NCBI GenBank assembly: GCA_030145275.1
Contig: JAQYVV010000024.1
Coordinates: 1 to 45,514 of the forward strand
Reading direction: 5' to 3'
Length of the DNA stretch: 45,514 nt
Source: Desulfurivibrionaceae bacterium
Lineage (GTDB): Bacteria > Desulfobacterota > Desulfobulbia > Desulfobulbales > VMSU01
Below, piece after piece: positions 25,771-35,320 of this stretch. Below the pieces are notes generated by a model. It ran no database searches. It was not told the DNA's origin and saw only the letters and a program-made list of their open reading frames with translations. The translations under genes and the position numbers were made by a program. Position 1 is the stretch's first letter, and each line of letters opens with the position of its first letter.

Positions 25771-28449
25771 ATGACCAGCAGTAACTCCCAAGTCTATTTA
25801 ATTGACGGTAACGCCTACATTTATCGGGCCTACCATGCCATTACCCCTCTTTCAAACAAACAAGGGCTGCCGACCCATGCAATATACGGCTTTACCAATA
25901 TCATCCAACGTGTCATCCGCGAGAAAAACCCCAAATATCTAGCCATAGCTTTTGACCCAAAAGGTCCCAACTTCCGACATCAACTCTATTCTGCATACAA
26001 GAGCAACCGCCCGCCCATGCCGGAAGATCTTGTGGTCCAGATTCCATATATAAAAGAGGTGGTCACGGCCCATAACATTTTAACTTTGGAGATCAGTGGA
26101 GTGGAGGCAGATGACATCTTGGCCACTGCCGCCAATCATCTTTCCCAAAAAGGGGAAAAAGTCATCCTCGTTTCCGGAGACAAAGATCTGTTTCAGCTTG
26201 TCTCCGACAATGTTGTCGTCTGGGACCCTATGAACGATAGAATAATGGACCAAAAGGCGGTATTGAAAAAATACAATGTCCCCCCCGAAAAACTCTTGGA
26301 TCTATTCTCCCTAATCGGAGATAAATCTGACAATGTCCCTGGGGTTCCTGGGATTGGCCCTAAAACTGCTGAAAAACTTATAAACGAATTCGGCTCTCTT
26401 GATTCCATCTACGAATGCATCGAATCACTCCCGAAGAATAAAATGCGAGAAAAACTCATCGATAACCGCGAAGAAGCCCTGTTGTCCCGGCAACTCATCC
26501 GTCTCAAAACAGACTGTGAAGTTCCGCTGGAAAAAAATGCTTATCTTCTGCCAGAGGCAAATCATGAAAAACTCAACGAACTATATACCCTTCTCGAATT
26601 CTCACGCTTGATCAAAGATAAAACTCCAGAAAAAGAGTTTGACTATAGCTCATTCCAGCTAGTCCAGAGCGAAGAGCAGATACTCAAACTCAAAAAAGAC
26701 TTAGCAGAAGCAAAATGTCTGGCCATTGACACAGAAACCACCTCCCTGGATCCGATCACAGCGGAAATCGTTGGTCTTTCTCTCTCTTGCAGCCAAGAAA
26801 AAGCCTATTACCTTCCCATCTCACATCACGACGAACATGGGATGCCGTTTGAGGCCCAAATCAACCTTGAAAGGGTACACAAACTCCTGGATCCATTTCT
26901 TCAAGACCCAAGTCTTCCAAAACTTGGCCACAATCTAAAATATGACCTTGCCGTTCTCAACAACAACGGCTTTGAGGTCAATGGCCCTCTTTGGGATACA
27001 ATGATTGCATCCTACCTCATTGACCCGACAAAACGTTCCCACAAGCTGGATACTCTCTGTGAGGAAAAAGGCCTTAAAATGACCTCCTTTAAGGAAGTGA
27101 CCCAAAAGGCCAAGCAAGCAGATTCTTTTAGGTTTGTGGCTCTTGAAAAAGCAAAAAACTACTCCTGTGAAGATGTGGTAGCAGTCCTTCTCTTATGGGA
27201 AGATTTCAAGCTTCAGCTTGAGGAGAACGGCCTGATTGATCTGTTTAACCAGGTTGAAACCCCGCTGATCCCAGTTCTGGTCAAGATGGAAAATGCGGGC
27301 ATTAAAATCAACCAAGACCTATTACATGAGCTCTCAGAGGAATTTGGCGCAAAACTTGACAAACTCAACATCCAAATATTTGCCCTGGCCGGCAGAGAGT
27401 TCAACATCAACTCACCCAAACAAATGGCAGAAATTCTCTTTGAAGAGCTCAAGCTCCCCCACGGCCGTAAAACGAAAACAGGCTACTCCACAGACATAAA
27501 GGTCTTAGAGAAACTAGCTGGGGTCCATGAGTTGCCCAAACAGATTATTGAACACCGGAATCTCTCCAAATTAAAATCCACCTATGTGGATAAGCTTGGC
27601 ACCCTGGTAAATCCTAAAACCAATCGAATCCACACCTCTTTCAACCAGACGATTACAGCCACCGGCAGGTTGAGCAGCAGTAGCCCGAACCTCCAGAATA
27701 TTCCCATCCGCACAGCAGAAGGTCAAAGGATTCGCCAGGCCTTTATCCCTGCTGAAAACCATGTTTTCATCTCCGCCGACTACTCCCAGATAGACCTTCG
27801 TGTTCTGGCCCATTATTCAGAGGACAAGGTCTTGATTGACTCCTTTCGCGCCGGTGTTGATATCCACCAAAAAACCGCCGCTGAAATATTCAGAGTCCAC
27901 CCCGATTTTGTAACCACACAGATGCGGCGGGTCGCCAAAAGTATCAATTTTGGCATTGTTTACGGAATGAGCGCCTTTGGTCTGGCCGCACAGCTTAATA
28001 TAAACCGCCGTGAGGCTGCCGTCTTTATCGAACGGTATTTTGACCTCTACAAGGGCGTCAAAAAATTCATGGAGCACATAATTGCCCAGGCCAAGAGAGA
28101 CGGTTTCGTAACAACCCTGATGGGGCGAAAACGCAGGGTACCAGAGATCAACAGCCCCAACAAAAACAGAAGAGAATTCGCCGAAAGAACCGCGCTCAAC
28201 ACTCCCATCCAGGGAACGGCCGCCGACATTGTTAAGTTGGCGAGCATAGATGTCGAAAAGCAGCTGCAGCATGGAAATTTGGCGGCTCGACTTCTCCTGC
28301 AAATCCATGACGAACTGGTTTTGGAAACACCTGAACAGGAGAGCGAACAAACAAGCCTGATGCTGAAAAACAGCATGGAAAACTGCTTCCAACTACAGGT
28401 TCCACTTGTTGTTAATATTTCAACCGGATACAACTTGGCCAAGGTATGA
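25771..28449 (+). CDS. polA: DNA polymerase I
   Basis: 892 residues, near the usual length. Domain 1 (residues ~1-290) is the 5'-3' exonuclease (IDGNAYIYRAYHA, EADDILATAA, GDKSDNVPGVPGIGPKTA). Domain 2 (~310-480) is a 3'-5' exonuclease that keeps its catalytic residues (AIDTETTSLDP, GHNLKYDLAVL, YSCEDVVAV), so proofreading is probably intact. Domain 3 is the polymerase: TATGRLSSSSPNLQNIP, ADYSQIDLRVLAHYS (motif A), RRVAKSINFGIVYGMS (motif B), LLQIHDELVLE (motif C). It acts in repair and Okazaki-fragment maturation. Confidence 0.97.
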   Translation: MTSSNSQVYLIDGNAYIYRAYHAITPLSNKQGLPTHAIYGFTNIIQRVIREKNPKYLAIAFDPKGPNFRHQLYSAYKSNRPPMPEDLVVQIPYIKEVVTAHNILTLEISGVEADDILATAANHLSQKGEKVILVSGDKDLFQLVSDNVVVWDPMNDRIMDQKAVLKKYNVPPEKLLDLFSLIGDKSDNVPGVPGIGPKTAEKLINEFGSLDSIYECIESLPKNKMREKLIDNREEALLSRQLIRLKTDCEVPLEKNAYLLPEANHEKLNELYTLLEFSRLIKDKTPEKEFDYSSFQLVQSEEQILKLKKDLAEAKCLAIDTETTSLDPITAEIVGLSLSCSQEKAYYLPISHHDEHGMPFEAQINLERVHKLLDPFLQDPSLPKLGHNLKYDLAVLNNNGFEVNGPLWDTMIASYLIDPTKRSHKLDTLCEEKGLKMTSFKEVTQKAKQADSFRFVALEKAKNYSCEDVVAVLLLWEDFKLQLEENGLIDLFNQVETPLIPVLVKMENAGIKINQDLLHELSEEFGAKLDKLNIQIFALAGREFNINSPKQMAEILFEELKLPHGRKTKTGYSTDIKVLEKLAGVHELPKQIIEHRNLSKLKSTYVDKLGTLVNPKTNRIHTSFNQTITATGRLSSSSPNLQNIPIRTAEGQRIRQAFIPAENHVFISADYSQIDLRVLAHYSEDKVLIDSFRAGVDIHQKTAAEIFRVHPDFVTTQMRRVAKSINFGIVYGMSAFGLAAQLNINRREAAVFIERYFDLYKGVKKFMEHIIAQAKRDGFVTTLMGRKRRVPEINSPNKNRREFAERTALNTPIQGTAADIVKLASIDVEKQLQHGNLAARLLLQIHDELVLETPEQESEQTSLMLKNSMENCFQLQVPLVVNISTGYNLAKV

Positions 28450-28730
28450 GGCAATTTTCACATTACCAAGAAGAAAAGTATACTCTTGGCATGTGTGCTC
28501 CCTTTCGGGGAAATAATAGCTCTAATTGCAACCCCGCTGAACGGGATAAGACCTTCTATAATTCCAAGATGAAACAAGAAAACTTGCTCTGCCCAGCCAC
28601 ACCAAAGTCTTTTTTTGTTATTTCGGCTGGAAGGTCTAAATTCATTGACTGCTGACCAGAAAAATCGTAGGATGCAAGGCTTTAACAAGACCATACCTGC
28701 CAAAAAATATATACAAAAACGAGGATAAAA

Positions 28731-30635
28731 ATGCTCGAGCTGTTACGCCGAAAAGCGCAATCAAGATTCATCCAGGCAACTATTGTCATCATCATTCTGG
28801 TCTTCGTATTCTGGGGTGTAGGAACCAATCAAGGAAGTAGTACTACCGCTGTAGCCACAGTGAATGGAGACTCCATCACCTATGCGGAATACCAAAAAGA
28901 GTACGACCGAATATTTACTCAACTCAGAGACCAATTCGGCGGTACAATTCCAAAAGGTCTCCTTGAAGCCACAGATTTCAAGATGATGGTCATAAACCAG
29001 CTGATTCAGACGACCCTTATGAGACAGGGAGCTAAAAATATTGGTCTGTATGTCAGTGACAAAGAACTCAGACAAACCATAGAAGATATGCCGGCCTTCC
29101 AAAACGATGGGGTCTTCGACGTTAAATGGTATGAAGAGGTGCTTACCGGCTCCAGACTCTCAGTTGTCAATTTCGAAGAGGGTATGCGATACGACCTGCT
29201 CTCTGCCAAGATTGTTGACCACCTGAAAAGATTCGGCCAGGTTTCAGAAAATGAGCTGCAGGACCTCTACAGATACAACTATGACCAGATTAATCTGCAA
29301 TATGCATCTTTCTCTGCTAATGACTTCAAAGATAAAGTGGCGATTAGCGAGGAGAACCTGGAAGCTTTTTTTGAGGAGAATAGAGAGTCCTATAAATCTT
29401 TGCCCCTGGTGCAAATAAAATATATTAATCTCCCTTTTTCTGATGCAGATCTCGATGCGAATTTATCTGACGAGAAACTTCTACAGAAATACGAAGAGAA
29501 CATTGCCAGCTACACAACCCCTGAACAGAGACAAGCACGCCATATTCTGATCCGAAGCAGTAATGCAGACATGGCAGAACAGATTCTTGAAAAAAGAGAC
29601 TCCCTAAATAACATTTTAGAAAAAGCCAGGGCTGGTGAAGATTTCAGAGAACTTGCCAAACAGTTCTCAGAGGATGGCTCAGCCAGCCAGGGCGGAGATT
29701 TGGGATTCTTTTCCAAAGGACAGATGGTCAAATCCTTTGAGGACGCTGTTTTCTCTATGAACACAGGTGAGATAAGCGACATCATCCAAACCCAGTTCGG
29801 TCTTCACATAATAAAACTCGAAACAATAAAAGAAAGTGCTGTCACCCCGTTTATTGAGGTAAAAGACGAAATTGCCGCCTCATTTCAGGCTGAAATGGGC
29901 CAAACTCTCGTATTTCAAAAAGCAAACGAAACATACGAAAAGATCATTCTTTCAGGAAGCATCGATAAATACGCGGCTTCACTCAATACAGATGGCGCCT
30001 CAGCCAAGATCAGCGAAACTGACTTCTTCAGTCAGCAGGCCCCCCCTGAAGAATTGTGGGCAATGCCCGCCCTGGTAAACAGTGCCTTTACCCTTAAAAA
30101 TGGCGAACTCAGCTCTATATTAGACACAGGTAAAGGTTATGCCATTATCTACGTACAGGGCAGAAAGGAACCAGCCCAGCAGGAATTAAATGGGGTACGC
30201 GAACAGGTGAGTGAAGATTTTGTCCAGAAGAGAACAATACAGCTTGCTAAAGACTCAGCAGAACAGTTTTTGGCCAAGCTGCAAGAAGGCGCAGATTTTG
30301 TCGAAGAGGCCGCCAGTCAGCAGATTACGATTAAAACAACCGGTTTTGTTTCCAGAGCAGACTCGCTGGCCTCACCACTCCCCCCCCAGGTACTGCAGAA
30401 AAATTTCAACCTTTCCGAAAGCAACACCTATGGGGCAGAAGTTACAGCCTCAGGAGATACCTTTTATGTTGTTGGGTACAAGGACAGACAAGATTCAGAC
30501 AAAGAGAACTTAGATAATAGAAAAGAGGCGCTGATCAGCCAACTGGCCGAGGAAAAAGCAACATCTCTCCTTGCCGCCTGGAGCAGCTATCTTCGTGAAG
30601 AGGCAGATATAACAGTAAACCAAAAACTGCTTTAG
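28731..30635 (+). CDS. PpiD/SurA-type membrane-anchored peptidyl-prolyl isomerase
   Basis: A 634-residue periplasmic chaperone held by one N-terminal membrane helix (ATIVIIILVFVFWGVG, ~17-32). A SurA_N-type helical domain follows (ATVNGDSITYAEYQKEYDRIF...). The parvulin domain lies at ~260-365 (RQARHILIRSS...FRELAKQFSEDGSASQGGDLGFFSKGQMVKSFEDAVFSM...QTQFGLHIIKLE), and a second, degenerate parvulin-like region and a helical end complete it. The role is folding of exported proteins at the translocon exit. The gene is 5 bases from the convergent J-domain gene. Confidence 0.9.
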   Translation: MLELLRRKAQSRFIQATIVIIILVFVFWGVGTNQGSSTTAVATVNGDSITYAEYQKEYDRIFTQLRDQFGGTIPKGLLEATDFKMMVINQLIQTTLMRQGAKNIGLYVSDKELRQTIEDMPAFQNDGVFDVKWYEEVLTGSRLSVVNFEEGMRYDLLSAKIVDHLKRFGQVSENELQDLYRYNYDQINLQYASFSANDFKDKVAISEENLEAFFEENRESYKSLPLVQIKYINLPFSDADLDANLSDEKLLQKYEENIASYTTPEQRQARHILIRSSNADMAEQILEKRDSLNNILEKARAGEDFRELAKQFSEDGSASQGGDLGFFSKGQMVKSFEDAVFSMNTGEISDIIQTQFGLHIIKLETIKESAVTPFIEVKDEIAASFQAEMGQTLVFQKANETYEKIILSGSIDKYAASLNTDGASAKISETDFFSQQAPPEELWAMPALVNSAFTLKNGELSSILDTGKGYAIIYVQGRKEPAQQELNGVREQVSEDFVQKRTIQLAKDSAEQFLAKLQEGADFVEEAASQQITIKTTGFVSRADSLASPLPPQVLQKNFNLSESNTYGAEVTASGDTFYVVGYKDRQDSDKENLDNRKEALISQLAEEKATSLLAAWSSYLREEADITVNQKLL

Positions 30636-30640
30636 GAGAC

Positions 30641-30952
30641 TCAGTTCTTACCCCACAAAGGATCTTGACCAAACCTGTCCATCCACCAATCTTCTGCTTC
30701 CATAGACTGGTCAGAATCCTGGGGTTTAAGCGGAAAGCGAAAGTCTTTGCAGTACTGTAGCAAAACTTCGTAGGCTTCATGGATTTCTTGTACAGCCATG
30801 CTCTCAACTTCATCTTGGTGAGCAGCCAAATCAGGATGGTGCTTCTTGCACATCCTCCGAAAGGCGCTCTTTATCTGCTTTAAAGTTGCCGTCTCTTCTA
30901 GCTGCAGCAGTTTTGCAGCCGCAGCAACCTTTTCCCATTCACTTCGCTTCAT
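30641..30952 (-). CDS. Mini J-domain protein
   Basis: A 103-residue protein that is almost only a J domain: helix II (IKSAFRRMCKKHH), the HPD motif in KKHHPDLAAH (residues ~37-46), then helix III (MAVQEIHEAYEVLLQYC). No G/F, zinc or C-terminal client domains, unlike DnaJ. It would stimulate the ATPase of a DnaK, perhaps for a special task. It starts one base after the plsY stop, so the two share an operon. Confidence 0.88.
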   Translation of the reverse strand: MKRSEWEKVAAAAKLLQLEETATLKQIKSAFRRMCKKHHPDLAAHQDEVESMAVQEIHEAYEVLLQYCKDFRFPLKPQDSDQSMEAEDWWMDRFGQDPLWGKN

Positions 30953-30953
30953 A

Positions 30954-31559
30954 CTACGATACCCTTTTCTTTTTCTTTAAGCTGTTTTCCTCATGCCTTA
31001 ATAATCTGCCGATATTTTCTCTGTGTTTGAGCCAGATTAGAGATCCAACAAAGACCGCCAGCCAGACAGAAACCTGCGGTTCCCCCATCTGCCATAAAAG
31101 CACCGGTAAAAGGGCGGCGGCGCATATAGAGCCCAAAGAGACATAACCTGTAAACGAGACAATCAGCACAAAGGCCGCAGCGGCGGCAAGCACGGCAACA
31201 GGAGCAAGATAAAGAAACACCCCCAAGGCAGTCGCTACCCCCTTTCCACCTTTAAACTTCAAATACACAGGATAGATATGCCCAAGAAAGGCGGCACCTC
31301 CTGCCATAATCACCCAAAGATCAACATCGGGATTTTCCTGGAGAATCCAGCCAACCAGGACCATTGGCAGCACCGCCTTCAAGGCATCTGCCAACAATGT
31401 CAAAAGCCCCATTTTTTTACCCAGGAGACGATTAACATTGGTTGCCCCTATATTGCCGCTGCCCGAAGAGCGAACATCCACCCCGATCAGTTTGCCAAAT
31501 ACAAGTCCAAACGGAATTGAGCCGACCAAATAAGATAAGATAAGAAACATATATTCCAT
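30954..31559 (-). CDS. plsY: Glycerol-3-phosphate acyltransferase PlsY
   Basis: About 201 residues from ATG 31559 (MEYMFLILSYLVGSIPFGLVFGKL); the frame runs on to 31691 through a palindromic element, which is not protein-like. The family motifs are SYLVGSIPFGLV, SGSGNIGATNVNR, FKGGKGVATALG and WLKHRENIGRLL. Five to six membrane helices. It transfers the acyl group from acyl-phosphate to glycerol-3-phosphate, the first step of phospholipid synthesis, in the inner membrane. The C-terminus is strongly basic. A J-domain gene follows at once. Confidence 0.94.
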   Translation of the reverse strand: MEYMFLILSYLVGSIPFGLVFGKLIGVDVRSSGSGNIGATNVNRLLGKKMGLLTLLADALKAVLPMVLVGWILQENPDVDLWVIMAGGAAFLGHIYPVYLKFKGGKGVATALGVFLYLAPVAVLAAAAAFVLIVSFTGYVSLGSICAAALLPVLLWQMGEPQVSVWLAVFVGSLIWLKHRENIGRLLRHEENSLKKKKRVS

Positions 31560-31641
31560 ATTTACAGTTCCAATAATTTTTCGACCATTATATCGTAAGT
31601 ATTCGACTTGAGCTAAAAAAGTTCTATAAATCGGAAAATCC

Positions 31642-31748
31642 GTAAATGTTTGGCATGGCTTCATATTCGTGCAAGCAGGCTGGCGTAGCATAGTTGGCTA
31701 TGTGAGGTAGCCTGCTTGTGCGAAGATGGAGTCATGCCGAATATTTAC
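31642..31748. repeat. GTAA palindromic element, nested form
   Basis: Outer arms GTAAATGTTTGGCATGGCTT and GGAGTCATGCCGAATATTTAC match the 47-bp element at 19141 in reverse complement. Inserted in the loop is a second hairpin (GCAAGCAGGCT ... AGCCTGCTTGTGC). This looks like a palindrome that gained an inner palindrome. Confidence 0.8.
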
Positions 31749-31800
31749 ATTATATCATCAAAGCAGAAGAGGTTAAACCTGAAAAACAAGGAGGGACACT

Positions 31801-32268
31801 TTGCAGGAGCAATTCATGCTGGAGGCTATAAATATCGCCCGCGATATGATGCTTAGAAAGAAGGGAGGCCCATTTGGTGCAGTCATCGTGCAGAATGACA
31901 AAATTATTGCCCGTGGTTGGAACAAGGTTACATCCAGCCACGATCCAACTGCCCATGCGGAAATTGTTGCGATCAGGAAGGCATGCAAGGCATTAAACAG
32001 CTTTGTCCTGGCAGGTTGTCAAATGTACGTCAACTGCGAACCTTGCCCCATGTGTCTGGCCGCCCTCTACTGGGCCAAGATCGACATGGTCTATTATGCA
32101 GCCGACCAACACGATGCCGCCCAAATCGGCTTTAATGACCAATTGATTTATCAGGAAATAAGTAATCCCCCAGAAAAGCGGCAACTAAAAATGAGCCAAA
32201 TTATGCGACAAGAAGCACTTCCTGTCTTCCAGCTCTGGCAGGACATGGAAGATAAGATTTTGTATTAG
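31801..32268 (+). CDS. Guanine deaminase-like nucleoside/base deaminase
   Basis: 155 residues, the length of the small Bacillus-type guanine deaminase. It uses a TTG start with a strong AAGGAGGG 8 bases upstream. Zinc ligands and catalytic Glu are in PTAHAEIVAIRKAC (HAE) and NCEPCPMCLAALYWAKI (PCxxC). The C-terminal QDMEDKILY helix fits GuaD. Guanine-to-xanthine conversion is the best guess; a tRNA adenosine deaminase is less likely because the C-terminal pattern differs. Confidence 0.82.
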   Translation: MQEQFMLEAINIARDMMLRKKGGPFGAVIVQNDKIIARGWNKVTSSHDPTAHAEIVAIRKACKALNSFVLAGCQMYVNCEPCPMCLAALYWAKIDMVYYAADQHDAAQIGFNDQLIYQEISNPPEKRQLKMSQIMRQEALPVFQLWQDMEDKILY

Positions 32269-33182
32269 GCTAAAAGGTGAGACCTTATGCTTCAGATTGT
32301 CTCTCCTCTGCTCGGAGTGCCTCCCTAGCATGTCACTCAGCGTTCTGGAATGATCCCTTTATAGAAAAAAACAGCGTATAAAACTGACCATCTCTGTATT
32401 AACATAACTCTACTGAAAATAACCATAAAGAAAATACTCGGTGTTGATCGCGGAAACAAAAAAATATCGGTAATATTTTTTTAGAGGTGAAAGCAATAAA
32501 AGAAACTAGCCAGGTGGTACGACAACGTCGTAACCCTGCAAGCGCCGAGGCATTCAATAATTTCACACCTCATTTAGCCAAAGTCTTCTCGCAGTCGCTT
32601 ATCGACGCACGAAGATGTAAGAATTATTTGAGGTTGACAAATTTCTAAAGAGGAAGTAAGTGTGTACCGGTTTTTGGAGATCATTGACAAATTTTAGCCA
32701 GACGTGGTGATCGAACCAGCAACGAAACTTTCGTGTTCCCAGGGATTATTCGGGAAATCATAAGGATTTTGAAGGCGTTTTTCGGTTGCCAGCAAATGAG
32801 TAATTCCATTTTGGGTCACCTGACCCATCTCTGAAGAGCGATTACCTATCACCCCTGTGGCTAGACATGCCATTTTGGCCCGCCTGCTACCTAACACGGA
32901 TCCTATCCAAAAGATCAGTATCATTTCCTAGGGGATGGCCACGGATAACGCCAACCCGAAACTGCGATTTCTAGAAAACTAAAACCGTAGGCTAAACCGT
33001 AGGCTTCGCTAATTATAGCAGCCAGTTTTGAGGCAATTTTACAGTTATAACTACAGTATAATTGTTTTAAATTGCATTGTTTTTTGTAATAAATCATAAA
33101 TCAATTTACGCCAGCACCATTAGCACTTCGGCACTGTGCAAATTTTCACTGAACAATAGAGATAAAACGGAGGACGTTACTC
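32269..33182. other. Long intergenic region, no recognised gene
   Basis: More than 900 bases without a convincing gene. A 76-codon minus-strand frame (32694-32924) is open, but it matches no family I know and has no clear ribosome site. A small hairpin TACGAC-AAC-GTCGTA is near 32518-32532, and a short tandem repeat AAACCGTAGGCT lies near 32984-33009. It may hold a decayed gene or an RNA; I cannot tell. Confidence 0.4.
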
Positions 33183-34643
33183 GTGATACAACTCACAGAC
33201 ATCATCAAGGCATTCATAAAAGGGGTAACCCACAGCACGTGTTCTTTAATCGGCGCCTGGATGACCACAATCACCTTTCCGATTCTGCTGGTATCGGTCA
33301 TTCTTGACATGCAGGGCATCATTCACAACCCTGTTTTTGGCTTTGTCGTCTACCTTATTATCGGTCCGCTGTTTATTACCGGTCTGCTCCTCGTCTTTTT
33401 AGGCCTCTTTTTCTTCGAAGGCAAGGAGGATGTCGGCATCTTCACCTATGAGTACCTCAAGGGACATTTTACCGCCGGCGAACGTTTTATCAAGGTCAGA
33501 AAGCTGATCTTCCTGGCCACTGTCCTCACCCTTATCAATGTCTTCATTATTTCCCTGACCGCGTACTCTGGCTACCATTATACAGAATCTGTTTCATTTT
33601 GTGCACAACTCTGTCATTCGGTTATGGCACCAGAGGAAGTGGCCTATGAGAATTCGCCTCACTCCAGGGTGGCCTGCGTTGAGTGCCATATAGGCGAGGG
33701 AGCCCAGTGGTTCGTAAAATCAAAGATCTCAGGAGCTCGGCAGTTGGTGGCAGTGGTGACAGGCTCATACAGCCGGCCCATCGAGACTCCCTTACACGGT
33801 CTACGCCCGGCCCGAGATACCTGTGAGGCGTGTCATCGCCCCGAACTCTTCCATGGCGACAAACTGCAGGTCATCAATAAATACCTGCCAGACGAGAAGA
33901 ATACCCATGTTCAGACCGTGCTGCGCTTAAAGGTAGGCACCGGCGGCTATCAAGGCACTGAGGCCAACGGTATCCATTGGCATGTCTCCCCTGAGAATAA
34001 GATCACTTATACCCACAGTGATCGTGGTCGTGAGCATATCAATGAGGTCACCCTTACCAAGCAGGATGGCACCCAGGTCGTCTTCCTAAGCGAGGAGGCC
34101 CAGGAATCCAGCGAGACACAAGAGGGCGGCCATGAAGGCGGCACCAGGGAGATGGATTGTCTCGACTGCCATAATCGACCTACCCATATATATTTAGGTC
34201 CCAATAAGGCTCTGGACCAAAAACTGGCCCATGACACGATCCCCCAGTCCCTCCCCTTTATCAAGAAAATGGGTTATGAGTTGATTACCAAAGAGTATTC
34301 CAGTAAAGAGGAAGCCAAGAACAATATAGCCACCGTCCTAAGGTCGTGGTATCGTGAAAATTATCCCGAATTGGTAAAAAACAACATGCCCCTTCTGGAA
34401 AAGGCTATCGCCGGTGTTCAAGCCGCCTATGTTGAAAATGTCTATCCAGAGATGAAAATCACCTGGAATACCTACGATAATTTCCTGGGACATAGTGATG
34501 ACTCTGGCTGTTTTAGATGTCATGATGATTCCCATGCAACATCTACTGGTGAGACTATCAGCGGCGACTGTGACACCTGTCATGTCATTCTGGCCGAGGA
34601 GGAAGAAAACCCAGAGGTTCTCTCCATCCTCGATGGTTCATAA
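33183..34643 (+). CDS. NapC/NirT-ImcH-like inner-membrane multiheme cytochrome c
   Basis: 486 residues with a GTG start preceded by CGGAGGACG. Three N-terminal membrane helices lie within residues ~20-145 (WMTTITFPILLVSVIL, VVYLIIGPLFITGLLLVFLGLFF, LIFLATVLTLINVFIISLT). Heme sites follow: an unusual CAQLCH (CxxxCH), then CVECH, CEACH, CLDCH, CFRCH, CDTCH. FCxQLCH and SPHSRVACVECHIGEGAQWFVKSKISG match ImcH-like cytochromes of metal-reducing deltaproteobacteria. It should oxidise menaquinol and pass electrons to the periplasm. A strong terminator follows. No partner gene is adjacent. Confidence 0.88.
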   Translation: MIQLTDIIKAFIKGVTHSTCSLIGAWMTTITFPILLVSVILDMQGIIHNPVFGFVVYLIIGPLFITGLLLVFLGLFFFEGKEDVGIFTYEYLKGHFTAGERFIKVRKLIFLATVLTLINVFIISLTAYSGYHYTESVSFCAQLCHSVMAPEEVAYENSPHSRVACVECHIGEGAQWFVKSKISGARQLVAVVTGSYSRPIETPLHGLRPARDTCEACHRPELFHGDKLQVINKYLPDEKNTHVQTVLRLKVGTGGYQGTEANGIHWHVSPENKITYTHSDRGREHINEVTLTKQDGTQVVFLSEEAQESSETQEGGHEGGTREMDCLDCHNRPTHIYLGPNKALDQKLAHDTIPQSLPFIKKMGYELITKEYSSKEEAKNNIATVLRSWYRENYPELVKNNMPLLEKAIAGVQAAYVENVYPEMKITWNTYDNFLGHSDDSGCFRCHDDSHATSTGETISGDCDTCHVILAEEEENPEVLSILDGS

Positions 34644-34724
34644 CTGGCAAACAAGTAGGAAAAATCTCTTTCCTGTCCGGCACTGACTACCGCCAGTTTT
34701 ATTTTTCCATCATAGCCGCAAAAT

Positions 34725-34763
34725 AAAACTGGCCCGAAAGCTTGCGCCTTGGGCCAGTTTTTT
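34725..34763 (+). terminator. Rho-independent terminator
   Basis: AAAACTGGCCC pairs perfectly with GGGCCAGTTTT and a T-run follows. A second possible hairpin (GCCAGTTTTATTTT / AAAATAAAACTGGC, 34692-34733) shares the left arm, so the two exclude each other. Confidence 0.88.
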
Positions 34764-34798
34764 AAAATTATTTGAGCGGCGAAAATGCCGCCTAAATT

Positions 34799-35065
34799 TT
34801 ACTGAACATCTGGAGCGTAACGGATAATCGTGTTATAGCTCTTCAAACCTTTATCAACGGTGATGTAAAAGTTAAAACCAAGGTTAGCTGCATCTTCAAC
34901 ATAATCCATATACATTGGCTGAGTTTCCGCACCGACTTCAACTGCAGCGATGGCGGCAGTGCTGCTAGGATAAACAGTCTGACCCAGAATTGACAGATCA
35001 CCAAGCATCTCAGGAGTATCTGTAGGATTCTCACCGGTGGTCAATATACAGTTAGTACCATCCAC
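34799..35065 (-). CDS. Small protein of unknown function
   Basis: 88 residues from a GTG start at 35065 (MDGTNCILTTGENPTDTPEM), with AAAAGGG about 8 bases upstream. No signal peptide, no membrane segment and no known motif. Composition is acidic (theoretical low pI by eye), with alternating hydrophobic stretches that could be beta-rich (FNFYITVDKGLKSYNTIIRYAPDVQ). The frame continues a few codons upstream without an ATG, so the N-terminus is uncertain. Confidence 0.45.
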   Translation of the reverse strand: MDGTNCILTTGENPTDTPEMLGDLSILGQTVYPSSTAAIAAVEVGAETQPMYMDYVEDAANLGFNFYITVDKGLKSYNTIIRYAPDVQ

Positions 35066-35320
35066 ATCGTCACCCTTTTCGTCTCTCTCTATTTTATTTT
35101 ATCTTTCCCACACACATTATTTTAGGCCTGTAAGATTTTGTAATCCTTGGTATTTGCAACCTCAATGCCAATAATTACAAAACACCAATAACGTGCTGAA
35201 ATTACGATTATTTACTCAAATAAAATGTAGGTAGAGATGAACAATCTCTTTCCTAAAAAGGGGGCAAAAAGGGGAGAATGGGGTGAAATCACCCAAAAAA
35301 GGGGAATTTTCCAAAAAATC

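Noticed and set aside
27817..28392. Long minus-strand frame (191 codons) inside polA
   Set aside because: It is antisense to the conserved polymerase domain and has no own protein features.
28446..28655. 69-codon frame overlapping the polA stop by ATGA
   Set aside because: The overlap looks like coupling, but the sequence has no family resemblance, odd composition and no conserved pattern; probably chance.
32694..32924. 76-codon minus-strand frame in the 32-33 kb gap
   Set aside because: No ribosome site and no recognisable motif. Part of it (CTGGTTCGATCACC) also looked like a tRNA T-arm, but no acceptor stem or anticodon arm fits.
32984..33009. Tandem AAACCGTAGGCT repeat
   Set aside because: Only two units and no spacer pattern; not a CRISPR. 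No CRISPR array was found anywhere in the window.
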